Positions 52,489 through 62,322 of a stretch of 64,000 nt of DNA are shown piece by piece. Where the stretch lies: contig NZ_BAUJ01000021.1 of assembly GCF_000496695.1 (NCBI RefSeq), forward strand, positions 16,038 through 80,037, given 5' to 3'. The first letter of the stretch is position 1. The number at the start of each line of letters is the position of its first letter. The translations under genes were made by a program, and so were the position numbers. Below the pieces are notes generated by a model that searched no databases, was not told the DNA's origin, and worked only from the letters and a program-made list of their open reading frames with translations. The stretch is from Vibrio halioticoli NBRC 102217. Its GTDB lineage: Bacteria; Pseudomonadota; Gammaproteobacteria; Enterobacterales; Vibrionaceae.

Positions 52489-53367
52489 TTAATAATAACG
52501 TTCTAACAAATGATCGATTCGTTGTTGAGCCTCGCCTAAATAGTGCCCAGCAAATAGGTTACAGTGATTCAATATGTGATAGAGATTATAGATGTGTTTT
52601 CGCTGCTCATAACCATCTGCAAGCGGCTTAATGGTTTTATAACCTTGGTAAAACGAATCTGGGAAGTCACCAAACAGTTCGGTCATGGCTAAATCACATT
52701 CATGATCACCCCAATAACAAGCAGGATCATAACAAATAGGCCCAAATGGGGATTCTGCGCAGTTGCCATGCCATAGGTCACCATGCAATAAGGACGGCTT
52801 TGGCTGGTGGTTGGCAAGCTCTGATTTAATACAGTTGATGATCTGTTCTTGATCGCCAAATTCAATCCCTTTCTCTTTTAAGAGTTGCAATTGCCAACCA
52901 ATTCGTTGCTCGGCAAAGAAAACACACCATTTCTTTTGCCAACGGTTTGGTTGCAAAGTGGCACCGATATAATTGTCGTGATCAAAACCATACTCTTGTT
53001 GCTCTCCCCATAAGTGTAAGCGAGCGATCTCTTGACCAAATTGATAGCTAGTTTCATGGTGGGTCAAGGGGTGGGTAGGGAGGTAGTTTAAGATCAAAAA
53101 CGCACAATCTTTGGTTGAACCAAGATGTACGATTTCTGGGGTATACACGGTATTAGAGCGTTGCAGTTGAGTAAGGTTGTCGACTTCGGCGGTAAACTTA
53201 CTCAAAAAGGCTTTGTTATTTAGCTTGATAAAGTAGCGCTGTTCACCATCGCTAATCATATAACTTTCGTTGATATTGCCAGAGGTAATACGGCTTTTCT
53301 CTTCGATCTTAAACTCAAACATTAAGATATCGGAAAGTTGCTGTGTTATCGCTTGCCACATAATCAA
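52489..53367 (-). CDS. Fructosamine-kinase-like protein, 292 aa
   Basis: The aminoglycoside-phosphotransferase/kinase fold of the YniA/FN3K family: GNINESYMI with the lysine in YFIKLN near 47, catalytic loop LLHGDLWHGN near 196-205, and YDPACYWGDHECDLAM near 213 (DFG equivalent DPA). Family members phosphorylate sugar adducts on proteins so that they detach. The substrate here is not known directly. Confidence 0.9.
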   Translation of the reverse strand: MIMWQAITQQLSDILMFEFKIEEKSRITSGNINESYMISDGEQRYFIKLNNKAFLSKFTAEVDNLTQLQRSNTVYTPEIVHLGSTKDCAFLILNYLPTHPLTHHETSYQFGQEIARLHLWGEQQEYGFDHDNYIGATLQPNRWQKKWCVFFAEQRIGWQLQLLKEKGIEFGDQEQIINCIKSELANHQPKPSLLHGDLWHGNCAESPFGPICYDPACYWGDHECDLAMTELFGDFPDSFYQGYKTIKPLADGYEQRKHIYNLYHILNHCNLFAGHYLGEAQQRIDHLLERYY

Positions 53368-53554
53368 TGCCTCACCGTTTGCTTATGTGGTTAAGTTTAG
53401 GTCAAATCTAGCCGGCGAATAGCAATAGAGTACGATTCTCTAATTTGGATCAAATATTAGAGCTCAGCACTATAGGTTGTTTGATTTTCCTCACAGTTTG
53501 CATGGCCTAGTTACAAGGTATTGTTTATGGCACGTTTATGAACCGTTTTATGAA

Positions 53555-54064
53555 TCAGTTTACTCGTCTAATTTGCCAAAAGGTATCGGCCCAATAAGGG
53601 GAATCGAGCCGTGAAATAATCACGCCCTTAGATGAGGAAGCGTGCATAAAACTATTGTCTTCGAGGTAAAAACCGACATGCAGCATGTTATAACCGGTTT
53701 TGAAAAAAACAAGGTCACCATATTGTCTATCTTCATAATCAATCTGTGTGCCGATATGGCTTTGTAGATGAGTCGTGCGTGGGATGGACTGATGGAACAA
53801 CTGAGAGAATGCGATTTTTACAAAACCTGAGCAATCTACACCTTTACGAGAGTTGCCCCCGTAACGATACGGTGTTTTATGCCACGTTTTGTAAAAGTGA
53901 AACAGGGCATCGCTTTTTTTATGTGGCACATTCTTTTCAAGTTGAACATCAATTTGCTTAATGTTGACGCGCGCCGTGGGATTATTTTCAGGGCCACTGG
54001 CGCAAGCGGTTAATAAAAACACCGCCACTAAGGTAACGAGTGTCTGTGTGGCGGAATGTGTCAT
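53555..54064 (-). CDS. NlpC/P60 family lipoprotein peptidase, 169 aa
   Basis: A lipobox (FLLTACASG) gives an outer-membrane lipoprotein. The NlpC/P60 catalytic residues are present: cysteine in GVDCSGFVKIAF, histidine in LHVGFYLE, and the third polar residue around HASSSKGV. It cleaves peptide crosslinks of peptidoglycan, like Spr/MepS. It shares a base with the stop/start of the sterol-desaturase-like gene upstream and is probably co-transcribed with it. Confidence 0.9.
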   Translation of the reverse strand: MTHSATQTLVTLVAVFLLTACASGPENNPTARVNIKQIDVQLEKNVPHKKSDALFHFYKTWHKTPYRYGGNSRKGVDCSGFVKIAFSQLFHQSIPRTTHLQSHIGTQIDYEDRQYGDLVFFKTGYNMLHVGFYLEDNSFMHASSSKGVIISRLDSPYWADTFWQIRRVN

Positions 54065-54849
54065 TATTTTTTCCTAAAAGGTTGAGTTAACATTTTATCT
54101 AATCGCTGTTCTTTTCGAGAACGAAACTGCGAGATACCAATATTCATTTTATAGTGACCCAGTTTCGGTCTTGCGGTATGAGTATCGAATAAATGATCCC
54201 ATATGGATAAGAAAAAACCGAAATTAGAGTCTGCTTCGGCGCGGATTGTTGAATGATGAACCCGATGCATATCTGGAGTCACGATCAGTTTTCGTAGTCG
54301 CTTATCCCACACTCTAGGGATACTAATATTACTATGATTAAACATAGCACTGGCATTTAAAACTACCTCAAACACAATGACCGCTATTGGCGGGATACCT
54401 AGGCTAATTACTACGCATATCTTAATCCACATTGAAATCCATATCTCCAAAGGATGAAATCTCGCTCCAGTGGTGACATCGATATCTTGATCGGCATGAT
54501 GCACTTTATGCAAGTTCCAACAAATTGGCATGGTGTGAAAGAGTCGATGTTGCCAATAGATGGCAAAGTCCAAAATGAGTACGCTAATAATGATCAGCAT
54601 GGGAAAGTTAATGGATAATTCGTTAAACAAACCAATTTGTAAGCTCTGCGCCCATAATGCGGCCTCAACGGCGAGCAAAGGCATAGTAATGTATATCAAT
54701 ACGGAGTTTAAGCCAGTCAAGCCCAAATTATTAGTCCAGCGATACAATTTTGGTTGCCGAAGAGGGCGTTTAGGTTTCCAATATTCTGCTACAGCGCAAC
54801 CTACGAGCACTGCAGTGAAAATACTAACCCTAATATAAGCGACGTCCAT
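54064..54849 (-). CDS. Sterol desaturase/fatty-acid hydroxylase family protein, 261 aa
   Basis: Membrane diiron oxygenase with the three histidine clusters HRLFH, HKVHHAD and HRVHHS and four or more membrane segments. Family members hydroxylate or desaturate lipids. Substrate unknown. It is adjacent to and ends at the start of the NlpC/P60 gene, and is divergent from the DTW gene. Confidence 0.9.
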   Translation of the reverse strand: MDVAYIRVSIFTAVLVGCAVAEYWKPKRPLRQPKLYRWTNNLGLTGLNSVLIYITMPLLAVEAALWAQSLQIGLFNELSINFPMLIIISVLILDFAIYWQHRLFHTMPICWNLHKVHHADQDIDVTTGARFHPLEIWISMWIKICVVISLGIPPIAVIVFEVVLNASAMFNHSNISIPRVWDKRLRKLIVTPDMHRVHHSTIRAEADSNFGFFLSIWDHLFDTHTARPKLGHYKMNIGISQFRSRKEQRLDKMLTQPFRKK

Positions 54850-54926
54850 GAATTATTTTCTCCAAGATGGTGACAAGCTCCGTGTGCTTGATTACTCTTA
54901 CTTTCTTTTACGCGACAGGGCAAACA

Positions 54927-55661
54927 ATGCGTGTACATGCTGTTCATCAATTAGTGGAATATAGACTTAGCCAAGCAACCAAACCTTTTAGCGCTAGAGG
55001 GTCGAAAGTCGAACGTTGCCCATATTGCCGTATTGCGCGTACATATTGTATCTGTGCTCATCAGCCTGATCCGACGGCTGGATTTGCCATTTTATTGCTT
55101 TATTCAGATAACGAAGTACTAAAACCCAGTAATACCGGCCGGCTCATTGCGGACGTTTGTAGCGAGGCTTATGCGTATCAATGGAGCAGAACAGAACCTG
55201 ATACTAACATGCTGTCCTTGTTACAAAACCCAAGCTATCAACCTATTTTAGTATTTCCTGAAAGCTATCTGTTTGATTCTAATGATCTTGTTCCTGATGA
55301 TAAGCCGACATTTATTCAAGATAAAATTCCATTGTTTATTTTCTTAGATGCCAGTTGGCGAGAAGCACGCCGCATTTATCGCAAATCAGAATACTTACAT
55401 CATCTCCCAGTGATCTCAATTCAACCAGAAAAGATATCTGAGTATGTGATGAGAAAATCAGATCAAGAGCAACATCTTGCAACATGTGAAGTTGCTGCTT
55501 TGGTATTGCAAGAGTTTGATATGAATGAAGTTAGCCTTAAATTGCAAGCATGGTTTGAAGTGTTCAAAGAGAGTTATATGTTGAGTAAAACCCGTGAAAA
55601 ACGAGATTTTAGTCGTCCGATATTAACTCAATACTTATCCGATTCAAAAGTGGAAAAGTAG
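54927..55661 (+). CDS. DTW-domain tRNA aminocarboxypropyltransferase, 244 aa
   Basis: An N-terminal zinc site (CPYCRIARTYCIC) is followed by the DTW domain: LLLYSDNEVLKPSNTGRL, and FLDASWREARRIYRKS (DASW in place of DTW). TapT-type members transfer the aminocarboxypropyl group from S-adenosylmethionine to a uridine of tRNA. I chose the ATG at 54927; the longer frame from 54867 adds a hydrophobic stretch not found in the family. Confidence 0.85.
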   Translation: MRVHAVHQLVEYRLSQATKPFSARGSKVERCPYCRIARTYCICAHQPDPTAGFAILLLYSDNEVLKPSNTGRLIADVCSEAYAYQWSRTEPDTNMLSLLQNPSYQPILVFPESYLFDSNDLVPDDKPTFIQDKIPLFIFLDASWREARRIYRKSEYLHHLPVISIQPEKISEYVMRKSDQEQHLATCEVAALVLQEFDMNEVSLKLQAWFEVFKESYMLSKTREKRDFSRPILTQYLSDSKVEK

Positions 55662-55812
55662 CCTTTTTAAAGGGCTCTGGCGGCAATGGGTGAAATACTA
55701 TCTGTTACGCACACCTTGTTTTATGGCAGGCATCACGGTAAGTGCGGCTAAAGATCGAGATAATGAACTTAATTTGTTAATGAATTTAAGTGTTTAGGTT
55801 GGGAGAAGTATG

Positions 55813-56721
55813 ATGTTTTATGGCTTTGATGTAGGCGGAACCAAAATTGAGTTTGGTGCGTTTAACGACAGTCTAGAGCGAGTCGCGACAGAACGTGTGC
55901 CAACACCGGGTGATGACTACCCAAAGCTTGTGGAAACCTTAGCCGCGTTAGTTGAAAAATACGACGCTCAATTTGCTGTTGAAGGTTTAATTGGTTTTGG
56001 TCTTCCTGGTATGGAAGATCCTAAAGACGACACCATTCTTACTGTTAACGTACCTGCGGCAAAAGGTAAACCTTTACGTGCAGATCTCGAAGCTCGTATT
56101 GGTCGTAGCGTTAAAATTGAGAACGATGCGAACTGTTTTGCATTGTCTGAAGCGTGGGATGACGAGCTAAAAAATGAGAAGTCAGTGATGGGGCTTATCT
56201 TAGGTACGGGCTTTGGTGGTGGAATTATTCACGAAGGTAAGGTCTTCTCTGGTTGTAATCATGTTGCGGGCGAGGTGGGTCATACTCGCTTGCCTATCGA
56301 TGCGTGGTTCCATCTTGGTGACAATGCACCGCTATTGGATTGTGGTTGTGGTAAAAAAGGTTGTTTGGATAGCTATTTGTCTGGCCGTGGTTTTGAATTA
56401 ATTTACGCTCATTACTTTTCTGAAAAGAAAAAGGCCATCGATATCATCAATGCTTTCTATGAAGGCGAGCCAAAGGCGTGCGAACACGTAGAGCGCTTTA
56501 TGGAATTGTTGGCGATTTGCTTTGCGAACATTTTCACCGCGTATGACCCACATGTGGTTACCCTTGGCGGTGGTTTGTCTAATTTTGATCTGATTTATGA
56601 AGAAATGCCAAAGCGTGTGCCTAAGTATCTGCTGTCTGTCGCCAGTTGTCCGAAAATCATCAAAGCAAAACACGGTGATTCCGGTGGTGTGCGTGGCGCA
56701 GCATTCTTGAATATTGCTTAG
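55813..56721 (+). CDS. nagK: N-acetyl-D-glucosamine kinase
   Basis: ROK-family kinase that phosphorylates GlcNAc at O6 for amino-sugar recycling. [16 protein letters not shown] is the phosphate-binding motif, and the zinc site of the ROK family is in [15 protein letters not shown], with [11 protein letters not shown] before it. Length 302 aa fits. Of two adjacent ATGs, the second (55813) is 7 bases from GGGAG and matches known NagK starts. Confidence 0.94.
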   Translation: MFYGFDVGGTKIEFGAFNDSLERVATERVPTPGDDYPKLVETLAALVEKYDAQFAVEGLIGFGLPGMEDPKDDTILTVNVPAAKGKPLRADLEARIGRSVKIENDANCFALSEAWDDELKNEKSVMGLILGTGFGGGIIHEGKVFSGCNHVAGEVGHTRLPIDAWFHLGDNAPLLDCGCGKKGCLDSYLSGRGFELIYAHYFSEKKKAIDIINAFYEGEPKACEHVERFMELLAICFANIFTAYDPHVVTLGGGLSNFDLIYEEMPKRVPKYLLSVASCPKIIKAKHGDSGGVRGAAFLNIA

Positions 56722-56791
56722 ATTAGCAACATAAGTGACCCGCTGTTTATTGCTTTTGTAAGGAGCTGGTGGCTTAGCGTTTATTATTGAT

Positions 56792-56838
56792 AAATGCCGT
56801 CATACTGTTTATTTATACAGTATGACGGCATTTTTTTA
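56792..56838 (+). terminator. Strong terminator of nagK
   Basis: A 17-bp stem (AAATGCCGTCATACTGT with ACAGTATGACGGCATTT) and seven T residues. Both sides carry A/T runs, so it could work in both directions. The gap 56839-57080 that follows holds only AT-rich sequence and the presumed promoter of the next gene. Confidence 0.9.
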
Positions 56839-57080
56839 TTTTGCTGCATAACTAGCGGATAAAATTAGTCTAAGAATCCCGTGCAAGGAAGTGCGTATGT
56901 GGTGGTTATCTTGCGTGGTTATTTGAGTTATTTTTGTTAACTTATTGATTTTATGTATATAAAAAATGTAAATTTAGGCGGTTGTTAGGGTAAATGTCTA
57001 TAAATTAGCTTCTGATTTTGCTATAAACCACGTTTCAAATTTCCATACCGTCTGAAAGCCGTGAATAGGGGAATCATTTA

Positions 57081-57473
57081 ATGAGACTTGCACATAAACG
57101 TAACGTGCAGATGAAATTGCAAAAGCGTACTAAAGCTACTGCTAGTAACACTTCATCTAAGCCTTCAATTCAATCTGTTGAAAAGCGTGTTGTCACCGCA
57201 CCAGTAGTTGAGCCTAAAGTTGAAGCTAAGATAGAAAAAACCGCTGACGTAGAAGTGCCTGTAATTGCACTTACACCAAAGCAACAACAAGTATTAGACA
57301 TTGTTGCTGCGAATGCTGAAGGCATCAATTCCAAAGGAATTGGCCTAGCTGCAGGTCAAGAAGAAGCAAAAGCTGCCGCATGGGCAACCGGCGCTTTGAA
57401 AAAACTAATTAGCGAAAGCCTTGTTCAAAAAGAACAACTTTCAGGAAACAAAGTTATCTATAAGCCTGCATAA
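57081..57473 (+). CDS. Small winged-helix-like protein, 130 aa
   Basis: The first 65 residues are basic and Lys/Val/Glu-rich, unstructured and compositionally simple. The rest (LTPKQQQVLDIVAANAEGIN, then ALKKLISESLVQKEQ) has the pattern of a winged helix such as MarR-like modules. It may bind nucleic acid. Not recognised further; a weak terminator follows. Confidence 0.75.
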   Translation: MRLAHKRNVQMKLQKRTKATASNTSSKPSIQSVEKRVVTAPVVEPKVEAKIEKTADVEVPVIALTPKQQQVLDIVAANAEGINSKGIGLAAGQEEAKAAAWATGALKKLISESLVQKEQLSGNKVIYKPA

Positions 57474-57498
57474 TCTTTAGCGGTTTAGCTATAACTAG

Positions 57499-57530
57499 AA
57501 TGCCTCGACTTGTCGGGGCATTGTTGTATT
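57499..57530 (+). terminator. Weak terminator
   Basis: AATGCCTCGAC pairs with GTCGGGGCATT (one G-U pair) around a 2-base gap, then TGTTGTATT. Downstream of the winged-helix-like gene. Confidence 0.6.
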
Positions 57531-57575
57531 TGCGCTCTACATCCGCACATTCATTGCCTATCTATTATGGTCGGC

Positions 57576-57602
57576 TTAAAAAAAAGAGCCTTGCGGCTCT
57601 TT
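57576..57602 (-). terminator. Terminator for the leftward DUF2960/MscS operon
   Basis: On the minus strand AAAGAGCC-GCAA-GGCTCTTT is followed by eight T residues. It lies about 50 bases after the DUF2960 stop. Confidence 0.8.
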
Positions 57603-57649
57603 AATCTTTAATACAATATTTGGCCCGATTTCAGATAATAAGTGCGACG

Positions 57650-57910
57650 CTATTTTTTACCAATCGGTTTATTTTCTTTAGGCTTCAAAGTGATTTTGCC
57701 AAAGCCCAGTTTTCTAAAGTAGTTGTCACGATAATCACGAACGGCTTTGGTGTCAGATACGGCTTCAACTTGCAGTTCCATTTTTAGAAACTCAGTTAAA
57801 TCGATGCCTTCTGCGTCAGCCACAGCTTCGTGAATGTTGCGAAACTGCTGATAAGAGAATAGCAGTTCTTTGTGTTCTTTTTTGTATACGTACTGGATGG
57901 TTCTAGACAT
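57650..57910 (-). CDS. DUF2960 protein, 86 aa
   Basis: A small basic protein starting SRTIQYVYKKEHKELLFSY, matching the DUF2960 family found in Vibrionaceae and Shewanellaceae. No known function. It lies 35 bases after the MscS gene on the same strand and may be part of that operon. Confidence 0.85.
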   Translation of the reverse strand: MSRTIQYVYKKEHKELLFSYQQFRNIHEAVADAEGIDLTEFLKMELQVEAVSDTKAVRDYRDNYFRKLGFGKITLKPKENKPIGKK

Positions 57911-57945
57911 TGTTCTCTCTTCTGCCTCTTGTTGTCACACAAGGG

Positions 57946-58830
57946 CTAAATAGTTTGGGTATTCACGGCAATTCTTGGTGGAGTGATGCCGTTTTTCTTA
58001 AATTCTTTCATCACACGTAAGGTGATATCGGTTTCGAACAGTTTCTCATATCCTGTATCAACAACATAGGCTTTACAGGTTAATTGTATCGCCAAATAGT
58101 TATCGGTGATGGTTTGCTTAACTAAAACGACCACAGGCTTTGGTAGATGGATGTATCGGCTTGAGGAGGCGGCTTCTTGAATTAAGTTACGTGCCAAATC
58201 GATATCTTGGTCCATTCCCACATAGAAAGGGATCACCACTTGCATATCCAATGCACCGTAGTTGCCACTGACAGTGACTTCATTTAAGAATTTATTGTTC
58301 GGTATCGTAATGATGTCGTCGTTTAAAGTGCGCATGCGTACGGAGCGTAAGCCAATGGTAATAATGTCACCATAATTACCTTCAAACGTGACGCGGTCAC
58401 CAACTTGAAACGGTCGGTCAATCATTACCGTTAAACCGGCGATGAATGACGCTGCCAAATCTTTTAAGGCAAAGCCGACTGATACGGCAAGGGTACCACC
58501 GATGAGCGCAAGGATATGATCGTTGATTCTAAAGCTGATCATAAACACCACAATACCGGCAGTAATATAAATAAAGAACTGCAAGAAAGATTGTGCTTTT
58601 TGCAAAATCATTCGGTACTGCACAAACTGGGTGCTGACGCTGGCGACAATCGAATCGATGAATCTTAGTAATAACCAAGTACAAGCGATAATGAGCATCG
58701 AAAACAGTACGCCGCCCCAACGTACTAAACTGGCAAAGTCTTGAATGGCGGCAACATCAGGTACTTCCTCTATCGCAAAACAGTGGCTACTGAATGAAAG
58801 GCTGACAAGAATTAAGAGTAGTCTTAGCAT
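57946..58830 (-). CDS. MscS-family mechanosensitive channel, 294 aa
   Basis: A cleaved-looking N-terminus (MLRLLLILVSLSFSSHCFA), membrane helices up to about residue 150, then the MscS beta domain: GRVTFEGNYGDIITIGLRSV-like RPFQVGDRVTFEGNYGDI, then TIPNNKFLNEVTVSGN. It opens in response to membrane tension and releases solutes. The last membrane helix (GGTLAVSVGFALKDLAASFI) matches the MscS pore helix. It is one base from the AAA-like gene upstream. Confidence 0.9.
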   Translation of the reverse strand: MLRLLLILVSLSFSSHCFAIEEVPDVAAIQDFASLVRWGGVLFSMLIIACTWLLLRFIDSIVASVSTQFVQYRMILQKAQSFLQFFIYITAGIVVFMISFRINDHILALIGGTLAVSVGFALKDLAASFIAGLTVMIDRPFQVGDRVTFEGNYGDIITIGLRSVRMRTLNDDIITIPNNKFLNEVTVSGNYGALDMQVVIPFYVGMDQDIDLARNLIQEAASSSRYIHLPKPVVVLVKQTITDNYLAIQLTCKAYVVDTGYEKLFETDITLRVMKEFKKNGITPPRIAVNTQTI

Positions 58831-58831
58831 A

Positions 58832-60466
58832 TTATTTTACCAAAAGATGTTGACGGTGAAGGACATTGGTAATGTGGCGATACCAGTGATCGGAAACTTT
58901 GGCTTTATCATCGCTCCAATCGATATAACCACGGCTTTGGAAGTAACGCAGTGTACCTAGCACTTCGGCATGACTTAATTGCGTACATTCTGATAGTGCT
59001 TCCTGGCTTGCCACTTCGAGTTGCACGATAGAGCGTAATACCGCCAACATAGGCTTAGGCATTTTCTCTAGCTCTTCGGACTCTGGCGCTCTAAACAAAC
59101 GCACCACGACGTTGTCGTTGGCTTTGTTGCGACGCAGTGAAAGCCTAAAGAAGCGAAGAGCCACGGTAGGGTTGCCATCGGCGTAATGCCAAAGGATTCG
59201 ATAAAAGCCGTTACGTGCGCGGTCTTCTTCACTGATGTTTTCATGATCCCACTGTTTTGGTACTACTAAGCCTTCAAAAGAGACTTTGTACTGCGCGTCA
59301 TCGGATTGATTGATGCGAGAGGCTAACAGGTCTGCCACTTGCGCTTCGCTCCATTTTGGCAAAAACGTCACCCAATCAAACAATAAACGTTCGCCACGAG
59401 CTCTATCCACAAAACGCCAGCTGGCTTTTTCGATGGCTAATATTGCACGATGGTTTTTCTTAGAGCGGCGCAGCAGGTTTGTAAACTTAAGTAATCCGCT
59501 GAGTCCGCCAACCATAGGTTTCACCAAACGTTGACCGTTATCCAGCGCAATCAGATAACTTTCGTTACTCTTACGCAGATGATTCAGGATTTGAATTTCA
59601 CCCGCATCACGGTTTAAGCCCAGTTGTTCGGCAAACTCTTGAATAAGCTCAATATAGCCGGAATAAGGACAGTTCAAATAAATCGGAGTGGCATTTTTAA
59701 CTTTGAACAGAGCCTGTTTTAAAAAGGTTGTGGTACCCACACCGCGTTCGCCAGAGATGACGCAAACCGCGGGATTATTGGATAACACGTAGCGCGAAAT
59801 TTCTTTAAATTCATCAGAAGCGTAGTTAATTAAAGTGCTGTCTTCATGCCCAGGTGTAATGTACTTAAAGGTTTCATCGCCTTTAATGCGCACAAAGTTT
59901 TGTGATTGCAGTTCGTTTTCGTTTTGTTTTGCTACTTCAATCTTAAATAGGTAGGCAAGACCTTGACTAAAGAAGGTGTAATTAGACAGCTTAGATATGA
60001 AAATCGATTGGCAGGTTGTGGTAATGATCCATACAATGCCGATGGCAGTGGCAAGAACATTCAGCAAAAAGGTATGTTCATTTTTCTCAGCCCAGACGAC
60101 CCAAAGCGGTTTATCAGAGGCTTTGGCGATGCGACGAAATACGATAGGGCGCCATTTACGCAATATCTTCAAGGTAATCAGCACAAACCAGAAGAACACG
60201 AGGCTTGATATCCAATAATAGATAGTGCCTTTGCCAACCATGCGCTCTGAAATTTGTAAAATGACTCCAACAAAAATGAAGCTCCATACGTACCAACGTA
60301 TGGTGGATAGTCGAAGACGAGTGATCTCTTTACTAGAAGCGCGACTGTTACGGTAAGCAAACTCTAAGATGAAACTGATGGCAATCGAGCCACCTAAAAT
60401 CCACCAAGTAAAAATTTCTAATACAATCAGTTGGCTAAGGCTAGGAATGTTTGACAATACCCGCAA
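58832..60466 (-). CDS. Membrane AAA/STAND-like protein lacking the P-loop lysine, 544 aa
   Basis: Membrane segments lie near residues 15-35, 50-110 and 133-155. A cytosolic NTPase-like domain then begins with VISGERGVGTTTFLK near 237. The expected GxxGxGK[ST] reads GERGVGTTT, so the Walker A lysine is replaced by threonine. Walker B-like YLIALDNGQRL follows near 312. A helical tail carries a likely winged helix (SQEALSECTQLSHAEVLGTL). It may be a signalling or scaffold protein for the MscS channel encoded next. Its start overlaps the upstream gene. Confidence 0.8.
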   Translation of the reverse strand: MRVLSNIPSLSQLIVLEIFTWWILGGSIAISFILEFAYRNSRASSKEITRLRLSTIRWYVWSFIFVGVILQISERMVGKGTIYYWISSLVFFWFVLITLKILRKWRPIVFRRIAKASDKPLWVVWAEKNEHTFLLNVLATAIGIVWIITTTCQSIFISKLSNYTFFSQGLAYLFKIEVAKQNENELQSQNFVRIKGDETFKYITPGHEDSTLINYASDEFKEISRYVLSNNPAVCVISGERGVGTTTFLKQALFKVKNATPIYLNCPYSGYIELIQEFAEQLGLNRDAGEIQILNHLRKSNESYLIALDNGQRLVKPMVGGLSGLLKFTNLLRRSKKNHRAILAIEKASWRFVDRARGERLLFDWVTFLPKWSEAQVADLLASRINQSDDAQYKVSFEGLVVPKQWDHENISEEDRARNGFYRILWHYADGNPTVALRFFRLSLRRNKANDNVVVRLFRAPESEELEKMPKPMLAVLRSIVQLEVASQEALSECTQLSHAEVLGTLRYFQSRGYIDWSDDKAKVSDHWYRHITNVLHRQHLLVK

Positions 60467-61184
60467 GCGAAAGAGTGATTGCGATTAACACCGCAATGGC
60501 TCGGTGCGCGCGGCTAATGTACCAAATTAAGCGTATCCACAATGGTGGTCGAGTGCTGCTTTCTAATTGTACTTTCTTAAAACCTTCAATAAAGCGTTTG
60601 CTATTGGCAAGCCACCATGTCAAAGCAAAGTAGATAAAGATGACTTTAATGATGGCCCAAATAAGCGGTACCGGAGAAATAAAGATGTCTTTGATCAGTG
60701 ACTTAAAGCTGCGGATTTGCAAATGAACAAGAAACTCGCCGTTTAAGCGAGTAATATACCATTCTTGTTTAAACTGAATGACGCCAGATGGACCAAAGCC
60801 TGTGACTAGATCTTGAGTGGCGTGACTGGAGAGCTTGATGAGATCTTGTTTGCTTTTACCAAGGCTACGTAGCGTTAACCAAGTACGTTCTGCTTCTTTC
60901 CAGTGCTTATCGCTGTCTTCATTTCGATAGGCTTTAATTTGAGACGCAAATTGATCGGCGTGGGCACGCTGCTCATTGATAACGGCCTCCATCAATTGAT
61001 TGACCTTTTCTCGGTCTTTACGGCCCATAAATAAGGGATCAGGAAGCTTATTCACTTCGGCGGATATTTTGACGGCAACCTCATCAATTTGAGGCTCATC
61101 AGCAAGTTTGTATTCCCAGTTTGCTTGAGCGCTAAAAGAAAGTAGCATCAATAAGATAGGAAGAAAGAAGAGTTTTGCTCGCAT
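60441..61184 (-). CDS. Exported/membrane protein of the MscS operon, 247 aa
   Basis: Signal peptide (MRAKLFFLPILLMLLSFSAQA), a helical periplasmic region with many Lys/Glu (near 25-150), then membrane segments near 165-185 and 225-242. I chose the ATG at 61184, which follows GTGAGA, not the longer frame to 61241. It overlaps the AAA-like gene by 26 bases. This makes a three-gene unit with the channel. It may be a periplasmic sensor for it. Confidence 0.75.
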   Translation of the reverse strand: MRAKLFFLPILLMLLSFSAQANWEYKLADEPQIDEVAVKISAEVNKLPDPLFMGRKDREKVNQLMEAVINEQRAHADQFASQIKAYRNEDSDKHWKEAERTWLTLRSLGKSKQDLIKLSSHATQDLVTGFGPSGVIQFKQEWYITRLNGEFLVHLQIRSFKSLIKDIFISPVPLIWAIIKVIFIYFALTWWLANSKRFIEGFKKVQLESSTRPPLWIRLIWYISRAHRAIAVLIAITLSLAGIVKHS

Positions 61185-61374
61185 GATTCTCACTTGTTCG
61201 TTTAATTCCAAGCAAAGTTTAGTGCAGAGACAGACATTCACGAAACTTTTTTAAAGAAAACATCAAATTAGACGCAATCTATTTCGGTAAAAGTTGAGAA
61301 CTGCGTCTCTTTATTAATTATATGTATGAATGTTAATCTTTATTAACATTTCATTAGCACTGCGATAAGGTTTC

Positions 61375-62094
61375 ATGATGGTATTTCCATATAAGAATAT
61401 AGTGATATTAACGGGTGCAGGAATTTCAGCTGAGTCTGGAATTGAAACTTTTAGAGCGCAAGATGGGCTTTGGGAGAACCATCGCATTGAAGACGTGGCA
61501 ACGCCAGAAGGATTCGATAGAGATCCAATACTGGTGCACTCATTCTATAATATGCGTCGTCAAAAACTCTTATCTGCAGCCATCAAACCCAATGCCGCGC
61601 ATATAGCTTTAGGGCATTTAGAGCAAACCATTGCGGGTACGGTAACAGTCGTCACGCAAAATATTGATAATCTGCACGAACGCGGTGGGTCGAATAACAT
61701 CATTCACATGCATGGTGAGTTGCTCAAAGTCCGTTGCAGTGGCTCTGGTCAGGTGATAGAACAAGGTTCAGATTTAAACGATGGCGATCTTTGTCATTGC
61801 TGTCAGATCCCACAGCAAATGCGCCCGCATATTGTTTGGTTTGGCGAAATGCCATTACAAATGGATAAAATTTATTCGGCGATTGAAGAGGCAGACTTAT
61901 TTATCTCTATTGGTACATCGGGCGTTGTGTATCCAGCCGCAGGCTTTGTGCATGATGCAAAACTGCATGGCGCACACACTATCGAGATTAATCTTGAACC
62001 AAGCGCTGTTCAAAGTGAGTTTGATGAGAAACGCTATGGACGGGCGAGTGTTGAAGTGCCTAGATTAGTAGGTGAGTTGCTTGGACAACAATGA
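61375..62094 (+). CDS. cobB: NAD-dependent sirtuin deacylase
   Basis: Removes acyl groups from lysines using NAD. NAD-binding [14 protein letters not shown], the YxxR pair in FYNMRRQ typical of class III desuccinylases, catalytic region [12 protein letters not shown] and [11 protein letters not shown], and zinc cysteines in VRCSG and LCHCC are all present. [10 protein letters not shown] is diagnostic of CobB. The 239-residue form lacks the long N-terminal extension found in some CobB. Monocistronic; a weak hairpin (62095-62118) follows. Confidence 0.95.
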   Translation: MMVFPYKNIVILTGAGISAESGIETFRAQDGLWENHRIEDVATPEGFDRDPILVHSFYNMRRQKLLSAAIKPNAAHIALGHLEQTIAGTVTVVTQNIDNLHERGGSNNIIHMHGELLKVRCSGSGQVIEQGSDLNDGDLCHCCQIPQQMRPHIVWFGEMPLQMDKIYSAIEEADLFISIGTSGVVYPAAGFVHDAKLHGAHTIEINLEPSAVQSEFDEKRYGRASVEVPRLVGELLGQQ

Positions 62095-62322
62095 TAGATA
62101 AAATCTGGGTTTTATCTAAGGTGATGTCAGCTGGCTATAGTTGGCGCTGTTGCTTGTTAAGGTATTGAAAGAACACCAAAAACGAGTGTTTTTGACGCAA
62201 AATCTTTTGAATATCCTCGGATAAGTGATATGACCATCTCCTTAGGGCTATGCTGTAGCAAGGGTTTGCAGGTATACTTGCGCCAGAATATTTTCTTTTA
62301 AAGGCAAGGACCTAAAGATTAA

